Notes: a model not told the origin generated them from the sequence alone. Positions 1 to 5,127 are shown, counted from the stretch's first letter. The stretch is DNA of 5,751 nucleotides from Anaerolineaceae bacterium UBA5311 (GCA_002411175.1 DHRN01000003.1:6700-12450); one strand, 5' to 3'. Made by a program: numbers and translations.

Positions 1-6
1 GCTGTC

Positions 7-35
7 TTGACACTGGTCGGGATTTTGCCTATAAT
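7..35 (+). promoter_or_regulatory. Consensus sigma70-type promoter of tRNA-Asn
   Basis: A perfect -35 hexamer TTGACA (7-12) and a perfect -10 hexamer TATAAT (30-35) are separated by the optimal 17 bp. Transcription would begin near position 42, leaving a leader of only a few nucleotides before the tRNA at 48. Full consensus at both boxes fits a highly expressed stable-RNA gene. The start point is inferred from spacing. Confidence 0.93.
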
Positions 36-47
36 AAGCACTTGCCT

Positions 48-120
48 TCCCTGGTAGCTCAATCGGCAGAGCGGGCGGCTGTTAACCGCTAGGTTAGAGG
101 TTCGAGTCCTCTCCGGGGAG
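48..120 (+). tRNA. tRNA-Asn (anticodon GTT)
   Basis: A complete cloverleaf can be drawn by eye. The acceptor stem is TCCCTGG (48-54) with CCGGGGA (113-119), including one T-G wobble. The D arm is GCTC/GAGC (57-60/69-72). The anticodon stem is 74-78/86-90 around the loop CTGTTAA, with anticodon GTT at 81-83. The T arm is AGAGG/CCTCT (96-100/108-112) with loop TTCGAGT. The discriminator base is G120. The 3' CCA is not encoded (CTG follows), so the cell must add it with a CCA-adding enzyme. It sits between its own promoter and terminator and is therefore a monocistronic tRNA gene. Confidence 0.97.
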
Positions 121-131
121 CTGAGTTGAAA

Positions 132-160
132 ACCTTTGGGAAACCAGAGGTCTTTTTTTT
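132..160 (+). terminator. Rho-independent terminator of tRNA-Asn
   Basis: An 8-bp stem, ACCTTTGG (132-139) with CCAGAGGT (144-151) and one T-G pair, is capped by a GAAA tetraloop (140-143). It is followed, after one C, by eight consecutive T (153-160). It lies 12 nt after the tRNA-Asn gene and is a canonical intrinsic terminator. Confidence 0.93.
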
Positions 161-169
161 AAGTGGGTG

Positions 170-178
170 TGCTATAAT
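170..178 (+). promoter_or_regulatory. Extended -10 promoter of tRNA-Lys
   Basis: TGC followed directly by TATAAT (173-178) forms an extended -10 element (TGnTATAAT). The -35 position, 17 bp upstream (150-155), falls in the T-rich tail of the preceding terminator and has no TTGACA match. The extended -10 probably compensates. Transcription would start near 185, a few nucleotides before the tRNA at 193. Confidence 0.8.
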
Positions 179-192
179 AGCAGCCACAAAAT

Positions 193-265
193 GGTCCTGT
201 AGCTCAATTGGCAGAGCAAGCGCCTCTTAAGCGTTAGGTTCTCGGTTCGAGTCCGAGCAGGATCA
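193..265 (+). tRNA. tRNA-Lys (anticodon CTT)
   Basis: The acceptor stem is GGTCCTG (193-199) with CAGGATC (258-264), with a G-T wobble at the second pair. The D arm is GCTC/GAGC (202-205/214-217). The anticodon stem is 219-223/231-235 with loop CTCTTAA and anticodon CTT at 226-228. The T arm is CTCGG/CCGAG (241-245/253-257) with loop TTCGAGT. The discriminator is A265. No CCA is encoded. A run of seven T (266-272) follows directly and may release polymerase, although there is no dedicated hairpin between the tRNA and this run. Confidence 0.96.
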
Positions 266-272
266 TTTTTTT

Positions 273-504
273 GTTTGATACATGGTCAGGTTCACGGTTC
301 CACGTCCCGTTAAACGGGAGGCTGCGCACTCCGAGCAGGATTTGCCCGTTCCGGCGAAGCCATCTTTTTGTTGCGAACGCGGTCATGACCCCCATCCGTC
401 TTGCGGTGTGTTAGTTGTGAATTTTGAGGAAAGAGCAATTCAGGTTGCCCCGGCGAAAGTTTCAGCGTAGGTCGAAATGAAGTATTATTCAACCAGAGGT
501 CATT
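273..504. other. Gene-free stretch between tRNA-Lys and the small-protein gene
   Basis: No convincing gene lies here. The only + strand open frame (282-470) has no Shine-Dalgarno, a low-complexity composition rich in Pro, Ala and Cys, and no recognisable domain. The open frame on the opposite strand is largely the antisense shadow of the gene at 505. The stretch holds a perfect 6-bp inverted repeat, CCCGTT-A-AACGGG (306-318), with no T tract, and a copy of the tRNA-Lys 3' end (330-341). I could not find a good promoter for the downstream gene. A TATTAT at 483-488 is too close to the ribosome binding site to be convincing. Confidence 0.5.
330..341 (+). repeat. 12-nt direct copy of the tRNA-Lys 3' end
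   Basis: TCCGAGCAGGAT occurs at 252-263, spanning the T-arm and acceptor stem of tRNA-Lys, and again at 330-341, 78 bp further on. The match is exact for 12 nt and then breaks on both sides. Short duplications of tRNA 3' ends are typical of integrase attachment sites, but no integrase or cargo lies between the copies. It could equally be a tRNA-gene remnant or chance. Confidence 0.45.
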
Positions 505-717
505 ATGAAAAAAACCAAAATTGAATACTATCACAGCCAATCCGCAGCCAACCGCGGCATAGCCCGCAATGAACGGCGGGGTTACCGCGTGCTTTCCGTG
601 CAAACCATTGACCGGGGTTGGTCGTTGATCAAAACCGGCTGCCTTGGGCTGATCTTTCTGCCGCTGGCTCTGCTGGGTAAAAAGAAGCCTGTTATTCAGG
701 TCACTTATCAGCGCTAA
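505..717 (+). CDS. Conserved-type small protein of unknown function (70 aa)
   Basis: The product is a 70-residue basic protein. Residues 1-40 are hydrophilic and rich in Arg, Asn and Tyr, with an ANRGIARNERRGYRVLSVQ stretch. A single hydrophobic segment follows at about 46-58 (CLGLIFLPLALLG), then a short basic tail ending VTYQR. This layout resembles small uncharacterised proteins I associate with Anaerolineae-type genomes; that is from memory, not a search. The ATG is chosen because AGAGGT (495-500) lies 4 nt upstream. The hydrophobic segment is short, so it may be membrane-associated rather than a full transmembrane helix. The methyltransferase gene starts 4 nt after its stop, so the two are probably co-transcribed and translationally coupled. 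No function can be assigned. Confidence 0.72.
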   Translation: MKKTKIEYYHSQSAANRGIARNERRGYRVLSVQTIDRGWSLIKTGCLGLIFLPLALLGKKKPVIQVTYQR

Positions 718-721
718 CCCT

Positions 722-1351
722 ATGTGTGACGCCAACGCTTTCGATCACTGGGCTAATAATTATGATGAGGACGTCTTTCAAAGCGACCATGATGCGACCT
801 TTCCGTTTGCCGGCTACGCCCGAGTTCTCGCTCGCATAACCAGGCTGGTTTTAACCCGGAAACCCGGTAAATTGCTGGATATTGGAACCGGATCGGGTAC
901 CCTGGCTGCCCGATTCTACCAGGCTGGCTGGAATATCACCGCTGTAGATTTCTCTGAAGAGATGCTAAAACAAGCTCGCCTGCGTATGCCTGGGGCGAGT
1001 TTCTTTGTACACGATTTTTCAACCGGGCTTCCCCAGGTGCTTTTGGAAAGATCCTACGATTTCATCGTAATGACCTATGCTCTTCATCACCTCGAATATA
1101 AAGAACAAGTGGAATTCCTGCACTCGTTACTGCCAATCCTTAGAGAGAATGGCAAAATCCTGATCGGTGATATCGCTTTTGAGACCCAATCTGACCTCGA
1201 TGCCTGCCAAAGACGCTTCGCGGATGCCTGGGATGAGGAAGAGTTTTACCCGGTATTTACGGAATTACAAAGGCAACTTTTGGAATTCAAGATCGATTTT
1301 GAGGTAGTCTCATTTTGTGCAGGAGTAATCCAAATTTCCACCCTTTTTTAG
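722..1351 (+). CDS. YrrT-like class I SAM-dependent methyltransferase
   Basis: The 209-residue protein has a Rossmann-type methyltransferase fold. Motif I is LLDIGTGSGTL (51-61), binding S-adenosylmethionine. The acidic end of strand 2 is AVDFS (74-78), with D76 expected to contact the SAM ribose. HDF (97-99) follows, then the post-motif segment YDFIVMTYALHHLE (112-125). The N-terminal FDHWANNYDEDV (7-18) and the overall length match the YrrT group of putative AdoMet methyltransferases, which in Bacillus sits beside methionine-salvage genes. No such neighbours are present here. The substrate is unknown and the name rests on family resemblance only. The ATG has no clear Shine-Dalgarno, and its position 4 nt after the upstream stop suggests translational coupling. 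The protein appears complete, ending in a beta-strand-like tail (EVVSF...VIQIS). Confidence 0.88.
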   Translation: MCDANAFDHWANNYDEDVFQSDHDATFPFAGYARVLARITRLVLTRKPGKLLDIGTGSGTLAARFYQAGWNITAVDFSEEMLKQARLRMPGASFFVHDFSTGLPQVLLERSYDFIVMTYALHHLEYKEQVEFLHSLLPILRENGKILIGDIAFETQSDLDACQRRFADAWDEEEFYPVFTELQRQLLEFKIDFEVVSFCAGVIQISTLF

Positions 1352-1385
1352 CCCCTTTAAAAGATATTGCTTAAACAAAATTAGT

Positions 1386-1414
1386 TCCACGAAATCTTAT
1401 TTTTGATTTATAAT
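1386..1414 (+). promoter_or_regulatory. Predicted promoter of the TM2-domain gene
   Basis: A perfect TATAAT (1409-1414) lies about 50 nt upstream of the chosen start codon. At 17 bp spacing the -35 position reads TCCACG (1386-1391), a poor match. The call therefore rests mainly on the -10 box and on the 114-nt gap after the methyltransferase gene. The surrounding DNA is AT-rich, so a chance TATAAT is possible. Confidence 0.5.
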
Positions 1415-1455
1415 TCAATTTATGGGGAAAGCTGTCCCTTAACACTTTTAAATTT

Positions 1456-1461
1456 GGAGGG
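1456..1461 (+). promoter_or_regulatory. Strong Shine-Dalgarno that fixes the TM2 gene start
   Basis: GGAGGG at 1456-1461, four nucleotides before ATG 1466, is a near-ideal ribosome binding site. It selects the internal ATG over an in-frame TTG at 1403, which overlaps the predicted promoter region and would add 21 residues unrelated to the family. Confidence 0.85.
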
Positions 1462-1465
1462 AAAG

Positions 1466-1882
1466 ATGGATGATTTTGGTTGGGTTATAGCTTTATTTGT
1501 TTTATTAGTGATAGGAATTGTCGTAGTATTAGTTCTCAATATTGGAAAAAGCAAGAAGATCGCCGAACAAAGTGAACAAGACCTGGCACAGTTGGTCAAC
1601 TCGTTATCCCCTGAAAAGCGAACTGCTTTTATGCTGCAGGTGAATTCAGTCAGGAAAGATCCTACAACAGCCGTGTTGTTAGCCCTGTTCCTTGGAGGTT
1701 TGGGAGCTCACAAATTCTACCTCGGGCAGACCGGGGCTGGGATTGTTTACCTCCTTTTTTGCTGGACGAGCATTCCTGCCTGGATTGCACTTATCGAGGT
1801 TTTTGGGCTGTCAAGTAAGGTTGCAGATTATAACCAATTGAAAGCCCAGGAATTTTACAGGATGTATTCTTCGTACGCATAA
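1466..1882 (+). CDS. TM2-domain membrane protein
   Basis: The protein has 138 residues from the ATG behind GGAGGG. An N-terminal hydrophobic helix (about 5-26, FGWVIALFVLL onward) is followed by a charged, probably helical linker (27-65, KSKKIAEQSEQDL...). A TM2 domain follows at about 66-122. TM2 hallmarks are visible: a first helix running into GLGAHKFYLG (78-87), a turn, and a second helix ending in PAWIALIEVFGL (104-115). The Asp usual in the family's 'DxF' position is Glu here (E111). TM2 domains are widespread two-helix membrane modules without an established enzymatic role, so the function is unknown. Here the usual module is joined to an extra N-terminal helix through a soluble linker, giving three predicted membrane segments. 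It appears to be a single-gene transcription unit. Confidence 0.88.
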   Translation: MDDFGWVIALFVLLVIGIVVVLVLNIGKSKKIAEQSEQDLAQLVNSLSPEKRTAFMLQVNSVRKDPTTAVLLALFLGGLGAHKFYLGQTGAGIVYLLFCWTSIPAWIALIEVFGLSSKVADYNQLKAQEFYRMYSSYA

Positions 1883-2250
1883 AAGAATATCTCCCGACCC
1901 ACCTGTCAATATCCCATCCGGGTTATTGACCAGATTTAGTTCGTTTGCCGTCAACTTCAAGGCTTTATTGTAAGCCTTTAGTTGAGTGTTGAAATCGCTT
2001 GTGGCAGTGCGTCCTCCAGTTCAGGATGAAATAACATGATCCATCTTCCGCATGGGAGGGAGTCGTGTTGCCCCATGCTTTTCTTAAATGGTTACGACGA
2101 GGTCCACAATTCAAATGGGAGCATAGGCTTGAGCAAGAAGTATCAATGCAACCGAAAACCAGACCAACAGGGCACGTTAATCAGATTTGGTGAAACTTTC
2201 CGAATACGATGCGGCGAATTATCTGTTAAACTCAATAATCGAGGTGTTCG
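1883..2250. other. Gene-free stretch before the four-gene operon
   Basis: No convincing gene was found in about 370 nt. The + strand open frame at 2036-2254 has no Shine-Dalgarno or recognisable domain and an atypical composition, and is judged spurious even though its stop overlaps the next start by 4 nt. The stretch holds a hairpin just after the TM2 gene (1905-1930) and a weaker 7-bp inverted repeat, AAGGCTT/AAGCCTT (1959-1978). The promoter of the downstream operon should lie here, but I see no clear -35/-10 pair. TTGACC at 1926-1931 has no matching -10. Confidence 0.5.
1905..1930 (+). other. Hairpin downstream of the TM2 gene, possible terminator
   Basis: GTCAATA (1905-1911) pairs with TATTGAC (1924-1930). 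After one T-T mismatch, CCC (1913-1915) pairs with GGG (1920-1922) around the loop ATCC. It begins 22 nt after the TM2 stop codon, where a terminator would be expected. There is no T tract behind it, so it may act as an mRNA 3'-end stabiliser or be incidental. Confidence 0.35.
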
Positions 2251-2766
2251 GTGAAAAAAGTGCTCGTCTTATACAAATCAAAAACCGGTTTTTCCGAGCG
2301 GTATGCCCGTTGGATCGCTGACAACCTGCAGTGCGATCTGGTCGAGTTGGCTGATTCCGATAAACAAACACTATCTGAATATCAGCTGATCGTCTATGGG
2401 GGTGGTCTCTACGCCGGGCAGATCAATGGAATTGACAAAACAAAACGCTGGATGAAGGAGTTTCCTGATAAAATCTGGGTGGTGTTTGCCACCGGTGCAA
2501 CCCCGTCAAGAAAAAACAACGAAGAGATTTTTTTCAAGACCAACTTTCGCAAAGGTGAGGTCAGACCAGCTCACTTTTTTTACCTTATCGCCGGTATCAA
2601 CTACGAAAAAATGGGAGTTATCGATCGACTATTAATGAGGTTCTTCTCTTTTATGGATGCAAGAAAACGCGGCACGCGCCGTTCAACAAAACAAACCTCG
2701 ATCGATCTTACGAATCGTGATTATCTAGAGGACCTGCTGCGCTATGTTCGCCTGAAAGCGAGATGA
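2251..2766 (+). CDS. Flavodoxin-domain protein (Flavodoxin_5 / HemG-like)
   Basis: The 171-residue protein starts with GTG; GAGGTG (2241-2246) lies 4 nt upstream and the beta strand KKVLVLY begins at once. The FMN phosphate-binding loop is SKTGFSERYA (10-19). A second flavin-contacting segment is YGGGLYAG (49-56), and a third is FATGATP (79-85). The C-terminal half, FFYLIAGINYEKMGVIDRLLM (109-129), resembles the long-chain flavodoxins related to protoporphyrinogen oxidase HemG. A basic stretch (137-147, ARKRGTRRSTK) follows. FMN-dependent electron transfer or quinone/porphyrin-linked oxidation is known for the wider family; the specific partner here is unknown. It is the first gene of a tight four-gene operon and overlaps the next by 4 nt. 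No heme genes are nearby, so a HemG role is not supported by context. Confidence 0.88.
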   Translation: MKKVLVLYKSKTGFSERYARWIADNLQCDLVELADSDKQTLSEYQLIVYGGGLYAGQINGIDKTKRWMKEFPDKIWVVFATGATPSRKNNEEIFFKTNFRKGEVRPAHFFYLIAGINYEKMGVIDRLLMRFFSFMDARKRGTRRSTKQTSIDLTNRDYLEDLLRYVRLKAR

Positions 2767-3152
2767 GAATGAAACTAGATCATATAGCCCTTTACGTTGA
2801 AGACCTGGAAAAGATGAAGGATTTTTACACGTGTTTTTTCGATGCCGTACCCAACCAAAGATATCACAACCCCAAAACAGGCTTGCAAACCTACTTTCTC
2901 AGCTTCTCAGACGGTTCCCGTCTCGAGATTATGCAGCGCCCTGATACGAGCCCAAGGGCATCCGGCGAACACCCCATGGGTTATGTGCATATCGCTTTTA
3001 AGCTTGGATCTCCTGAAAAGGTCGACCTGCGCACTAAGATTCTGCGAGAAGCCGGCTATCCCCTGCTCAACGGACCGCGTACAACCGGTGATGGTTATTA
3101 CGAGAGTGTACTCACCGATCCGGAAGGCAACCTGATCGAGCTGGTAGCCTGA
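2763..3152 (+). CDS. VOC-family (glyoxalase-fold) metalloprotein
   Basis: The 129-residue protein has the two beta-alpha-beta-beta-beta modules of the vicinal oxygen chelate superfamily. The four positions that normally bind the divalent metal are all present: H7 (KLDHIALYV), E55 (SRLEIM), H76 (GYVHIAF) and E126 (GNLIELV). TDPEGNLIEL (118-127) is the classic C-terminal signature. It is therefore probably a catalytically competent lyase, dioxygenase or isomerase-type enzyme; the substrate is not deducible, and 'glyoxalase I' should not be assumed. The start at 2763 overlaps the flavodoxin stop in an ATGA arrangement. A second ATG at 2769 gives MKLDH, the more usual family N-terminus, and may be the true start. 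The overlap implies translational coupling with the flavodoxin. Confidence 0.9.
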   Translation: MRMKLDHIALYVEDLEKMKDFYTCFFDAVPNQRYHNPKTGLQTYFLSFSDGSRLEIMQRPDTSPRASGEHPMGYVHIAFKLGSPEKVDLRTKILREAGYPLLNGPRTTGDGYYESVLTDPEGNLIELVA

Positions 3153-3170
3153 AATCGGTTTGAAAGAAAA

Positions 3171-4160
3171 ATGTATTTACATCCAGTCTCTCAAAAAATC
3201 CTGGCAGATTACCAGGTGCGCAAATCGAGGAAGCAAAAGCTCGATTTTGAACACTGGCTGATCCGTTCCTTAGCCAACGAAGGTGTCGAAATGTGGACAG
3301 AAGAGCATTCCGGGCTTTTCAAATCGCGCAACCTGATCGTCGGAGACCCTGACAACTGCGACTATATCCTTTCTGCCCATTATGACACCGCCCCGGTCTT
3401 ACCTTTCCCAAATTTCATTGCCCCTCGCAATCTGCTGATCACTATACTCTATCAACTGGTTGTGGTTATGGTGCCGTTATCACTTTTGATCGCAGGATTG
3501 TCTTTTTTGTTAAGTCATTTTTTCTCTGAAATTCATCCGTTGACCTTTTTTCTTTCAAACTTGTTTCTATTGTTTTTGGTTTTAGGGCTGATGCTATTTG
3601 GTCCCGCCAATAAACACACTGCCAATGACAACACTTCAGGAGTGATCAGCGTTATCGAGACAATTTTAGCGGTCTCTTCCGTAAAACGTGAACGGATATG
3701 TTTTGTTTTGTTTGACCTCGAAGAAGCTGGATTGCTTGGTTCTGCCGCGTTTCGAAAAAAACACAATTCTTCAATGAAGACCACGCCTTTGATCAACCTC
3801 GACTGCGTCAGCGATGGCGATCATCTGCTGGTCATCCTCAATCGCAAAGCCAGCCAGCTGCCCGAATTCAAGCAGCGATTAATGGATTCCTTCCAGGCCC
3901 ATGTTCAGGAAATGCCTGACAAAATTTTGCGATTTGAAAAAGCTGAGCGGATTTTTTATCCATCTGACCAAATGGGGTTTCCTCTTTCAGCTGCTATTGC
4001 CGTATTTAAGAAAAAACCTCTGATCGGATATTATATAGATCGGCTGCACACCCGGCATGACGTGATTTTTAATGAACATAATATCCAGATTATCAGCAGC
4101 GCGCTGGCAAGTTTTTTCGGTTGCGATAACCTCCCCGAAAACAAGGGGACGGATGTGTAA
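3171..4160 (+). CDS. M28-family metallopeptidase with inserted transmembrane hairpin
   Basis: The protein has 329 residues. M28 aminopeptidase-type metal-site motifs appear in order: SAHYDTA (68-74, H70 ligand and D72), ANDNTSG (151-157, D153 bridging ligand), DLEEAGLLGS (182-191, E184 general base and E185 ligand), INLDCVSDG (208-216, D211) and LHTRHD (292-297, H293). SDQMGF (265-270) sits where SDHxPF is usual. Two hydrophobic stretches (about 87-118 and 124-144) lie between the first and second metal ligands, so the catalytic domain is anchored by a membrane hairpin. There is no signal peptide, and basic residues flank both ends (R86, K148), which suggests the catalytic part faces the cytoplasm. 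The expected reaction is di-zinc peptide hydrolysis; the substrate is unknown. The gene begins 18 nt after the VOC gene, behind a weak GAAAG. Confidence 0.88.
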   Translation: MYLHPVSQKILADYQVRKSRKQKLDFEHWLIRSLANEGVEMWTEEHSGLFKSRNLIVGDPDNCDYILSAHYDTAPVLPFPNFIAPRNLLITILYQLVVVMVPLSLLIAGLSFLLSHFFSEIHPLTFFLSNLFLLFLVLGLMLFGPANKHTANDNTSGVISVIETILAVSSVKRERICFVLFDLEEAGLLGSAAFRKKHNSSMKTTPLINLDCVSDGDHLLVILNRKASQLPEFKQRLMDSFQAHVQEMPDKILRFEKAERIFYPSDQMGFPLSAAIAVFKKKPLIGYYIDRLHTRHDVIFNEHNIQIISSALASFFGCDNLPENKGTDV

Positions 4161-4162
4161 CA

Positions 4163-5023
4163 ATGCGTACCGAGCATGAAATGTTTGCCCTTATCCTCAA
4201 TTTTGCACAACAGGACGAACGCATCCGGGCAGCCTGGATGAATGGCTCTCGGGCAAATCCAACTACAATAGCAGATAAATACCAGGATTTTGATATTGTT
4301 TTCGCCGTTACAGAAATGGACTCGTTTTTGGCAGATGACGATTGGCTGGAGGCATTTGGCGAACGCCTGATCATGCAAAAGCCTGAAGCCATGACCCTCT
4401 TTCCGCCCGTTGATGACGGGACGTTTGCTTATCTTATGCTTTTCTCAGACGGTAATCGCATTGACCTGACTCTCGTCCCATTCGATATGATGGAACAAAG
4501 CCTGGCGTCCGACCGTATGTGCGTGCTTTTGTTGGACAAAGATGACCTCGTGCCGGTGTTACCTCCTCCTACCGATGAGGATTTCTGGCTCAAACGACCT
4601 GCATGTACCCTGTTTGATGAATGCTGCAACGAATTTTGGTGGCTCAGCGGTTATGTGGCCAAAGCGCTCGCGCGCGGTCAACTCCCTTACGCCAATGCCC
4701 ATCTGGACCTGATGCGAACAGAGGTTATGCGCATGCTAAGCTGGCAAGCAGGGTTGGACGGCGGGTTCAGCATAAACTTTGGTAAGGATTACAAATACCT
4801 TCAAAATTACGTTTCTGAAGAGGATTGGGCGCAACTCATGCTTACCTGGAAGATGGACAGCAGTGACCACATCTGGGAATCATTATTTGCGCTCTGCCAG
4901 CTGTTTGTAAAACTTACCCCCGAGGTTGCCTCAAAACTTGACTGCCACCAGCCAGATTATGACCGATCGGTCATGCCTTATCTATGCCAAATTCGGCGAG
5001 AATCAGCCAGTTTACAATCCTAA
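4163..5023 (+). CDS. Aminoglycoside 6-adenylyltransferase family protein (ANT(6)/AadK-like)
   Basis: The 286-residue length is close to that of AadK/AadE proteins. The N-terminus MRTEHEMFALILNFAQQDERIRAAWMNGSR is typical of the family. The nucleotidyltransferase signature is intact: GSR (28-30), D42 and D44 in QDFDIVF, and D101 in NRIDLTLVP, three carboxylates suited to binding Mg-ATP. FGERLIMQKPE (65-75) and the C-terminal PDYDRSVMPYL are further family landmarks. Characterised members transfer AMP to the 6-hydroxyl of streptomycin. Whether this one does is unknown, as many chromosomal homologues are untested. It is the last gene of the operon, starting 2 nt after the peptidase stop, with AAGGGG (4143-4148) upstream as a distant possible ribosome binding site. 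Base use looks like that of its neighbours, and no mobile-element genes are adjacent. Confidence 0.92.
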   Translation: MRTEHEMFALILNFAQQDERIRAAWMNGSRANPTTIADKYQDFDIVFAVTEMDSFLADDDWLEAFGERLIMQKPEAMTLFPPVDDGTFAYLMLFSDGNRIDLTLVPFDMMEQSLASDRMCVLLLDKDDLVPVLPPPTDEDFWLKRPACTLFDECCNEFWWLSGYVAKALARGQLPYANAHLDLMRTEVMRMLSWQAGLDGGFSINFGKDYKYLQNYVSEEDWAQLMLTWKMDSSDHIWESLFALCQLFVKLTPEVASKLDCHQPDYDRSVMPYLCQIRRESASLQS

Positions 5024-5052
5024 TCCCGATTATGTTCCGTATACCAAGCCCG

Positions 5053-5127
5053 GCAATTCTCAATATGGAAACATATGTTAATTTTGTGTGAATGAAAGTA
5101 GGGGATGGCGTGGCAGCCGTCCCCTAC
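5053..5127 (+). repeat. Interspersed repeat, copy 1
   Basis: It begins with GCAATTCTCAATATGGAA (5053-5070), which recurs exactly at 5633-5650. An AT-rich spacer with a 10-nt palindrome AACATATGTT (5070-5079) follows, then a GTAGGGGA...TCCCCTAC palindrome. The second copy shows the same order of parts with divergence and a shorter spacer. It starts 29 nt after the operon's last stop codon. Repeats ending in GTAGGGG/CCCCTAC palindromes are frequent in Chloroflexota and cyanobacterial intergenic DNA (recalled knowledge). No coding capacity is seen. Confidence 0.7.
5098..5127. other. 12-bp REP-like hairpin
   Basis: GTAGGGGATGGC (5098-5109) pairs with GCCGTCCCCTAC (5116-5127), with a single T-G wobble and a 6-nt loop, GTGGCA. 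This is the most stable-looking hairpin in the window. It lies 74 nt after the end of the four-gene operon, with no T tract, so it is more likely a REP-like palindrome that could protect the mRNA 3' end than an intrinsic terminator. A half-copy, TCCCCTAC, recurs at 5152-5159. Confidence 0.75.

Noticed and set aside
341..369. Weak hairpin (TTTGCC/GGCGAA) with TTTTT nearby, as a tRNA-Lys terminator
   Set aside because: The 6-bp stem includes a wobble and the T run is separated from it by six bases. It is about 75 nt from the tRNA, and the T7 directly after tRNA-Lys is a better release site.
282..470. 62-codon + strand open frame after tRNA-Lys
   Set aside because: It has no Shine-Dalgarno, no recognisable motif and an atypical Pro/Ala/Cys-rich composition. 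It lies in a region that also carries a tRNA-end copy and a small palindrome, so it is treated as non-coding.
310..735. 141-codon - strand open frame
   Set aside because: It runs antisense to the well-supported small-protein gene at 505-717. It has no ribosome binding site or domain and reads as a shadow frame.
1403..1465. Upstream TTG start for the TM2-domain gene
   Set aside because: It overlaps the predicted -10 box and has no ribosome binding site. The ATG at 1466 has GGAGGG four nucleotides upstream.
2036..2254. 72-codon + strand open frame whose stop overlaps the flavodoxin start
   Set aside because: The 4-nt overlap is suggestive, but there is no Shine-Dalgarno at 2036, no hydrophobic or domain pattern, and the composition is not like the neighbouring genes.
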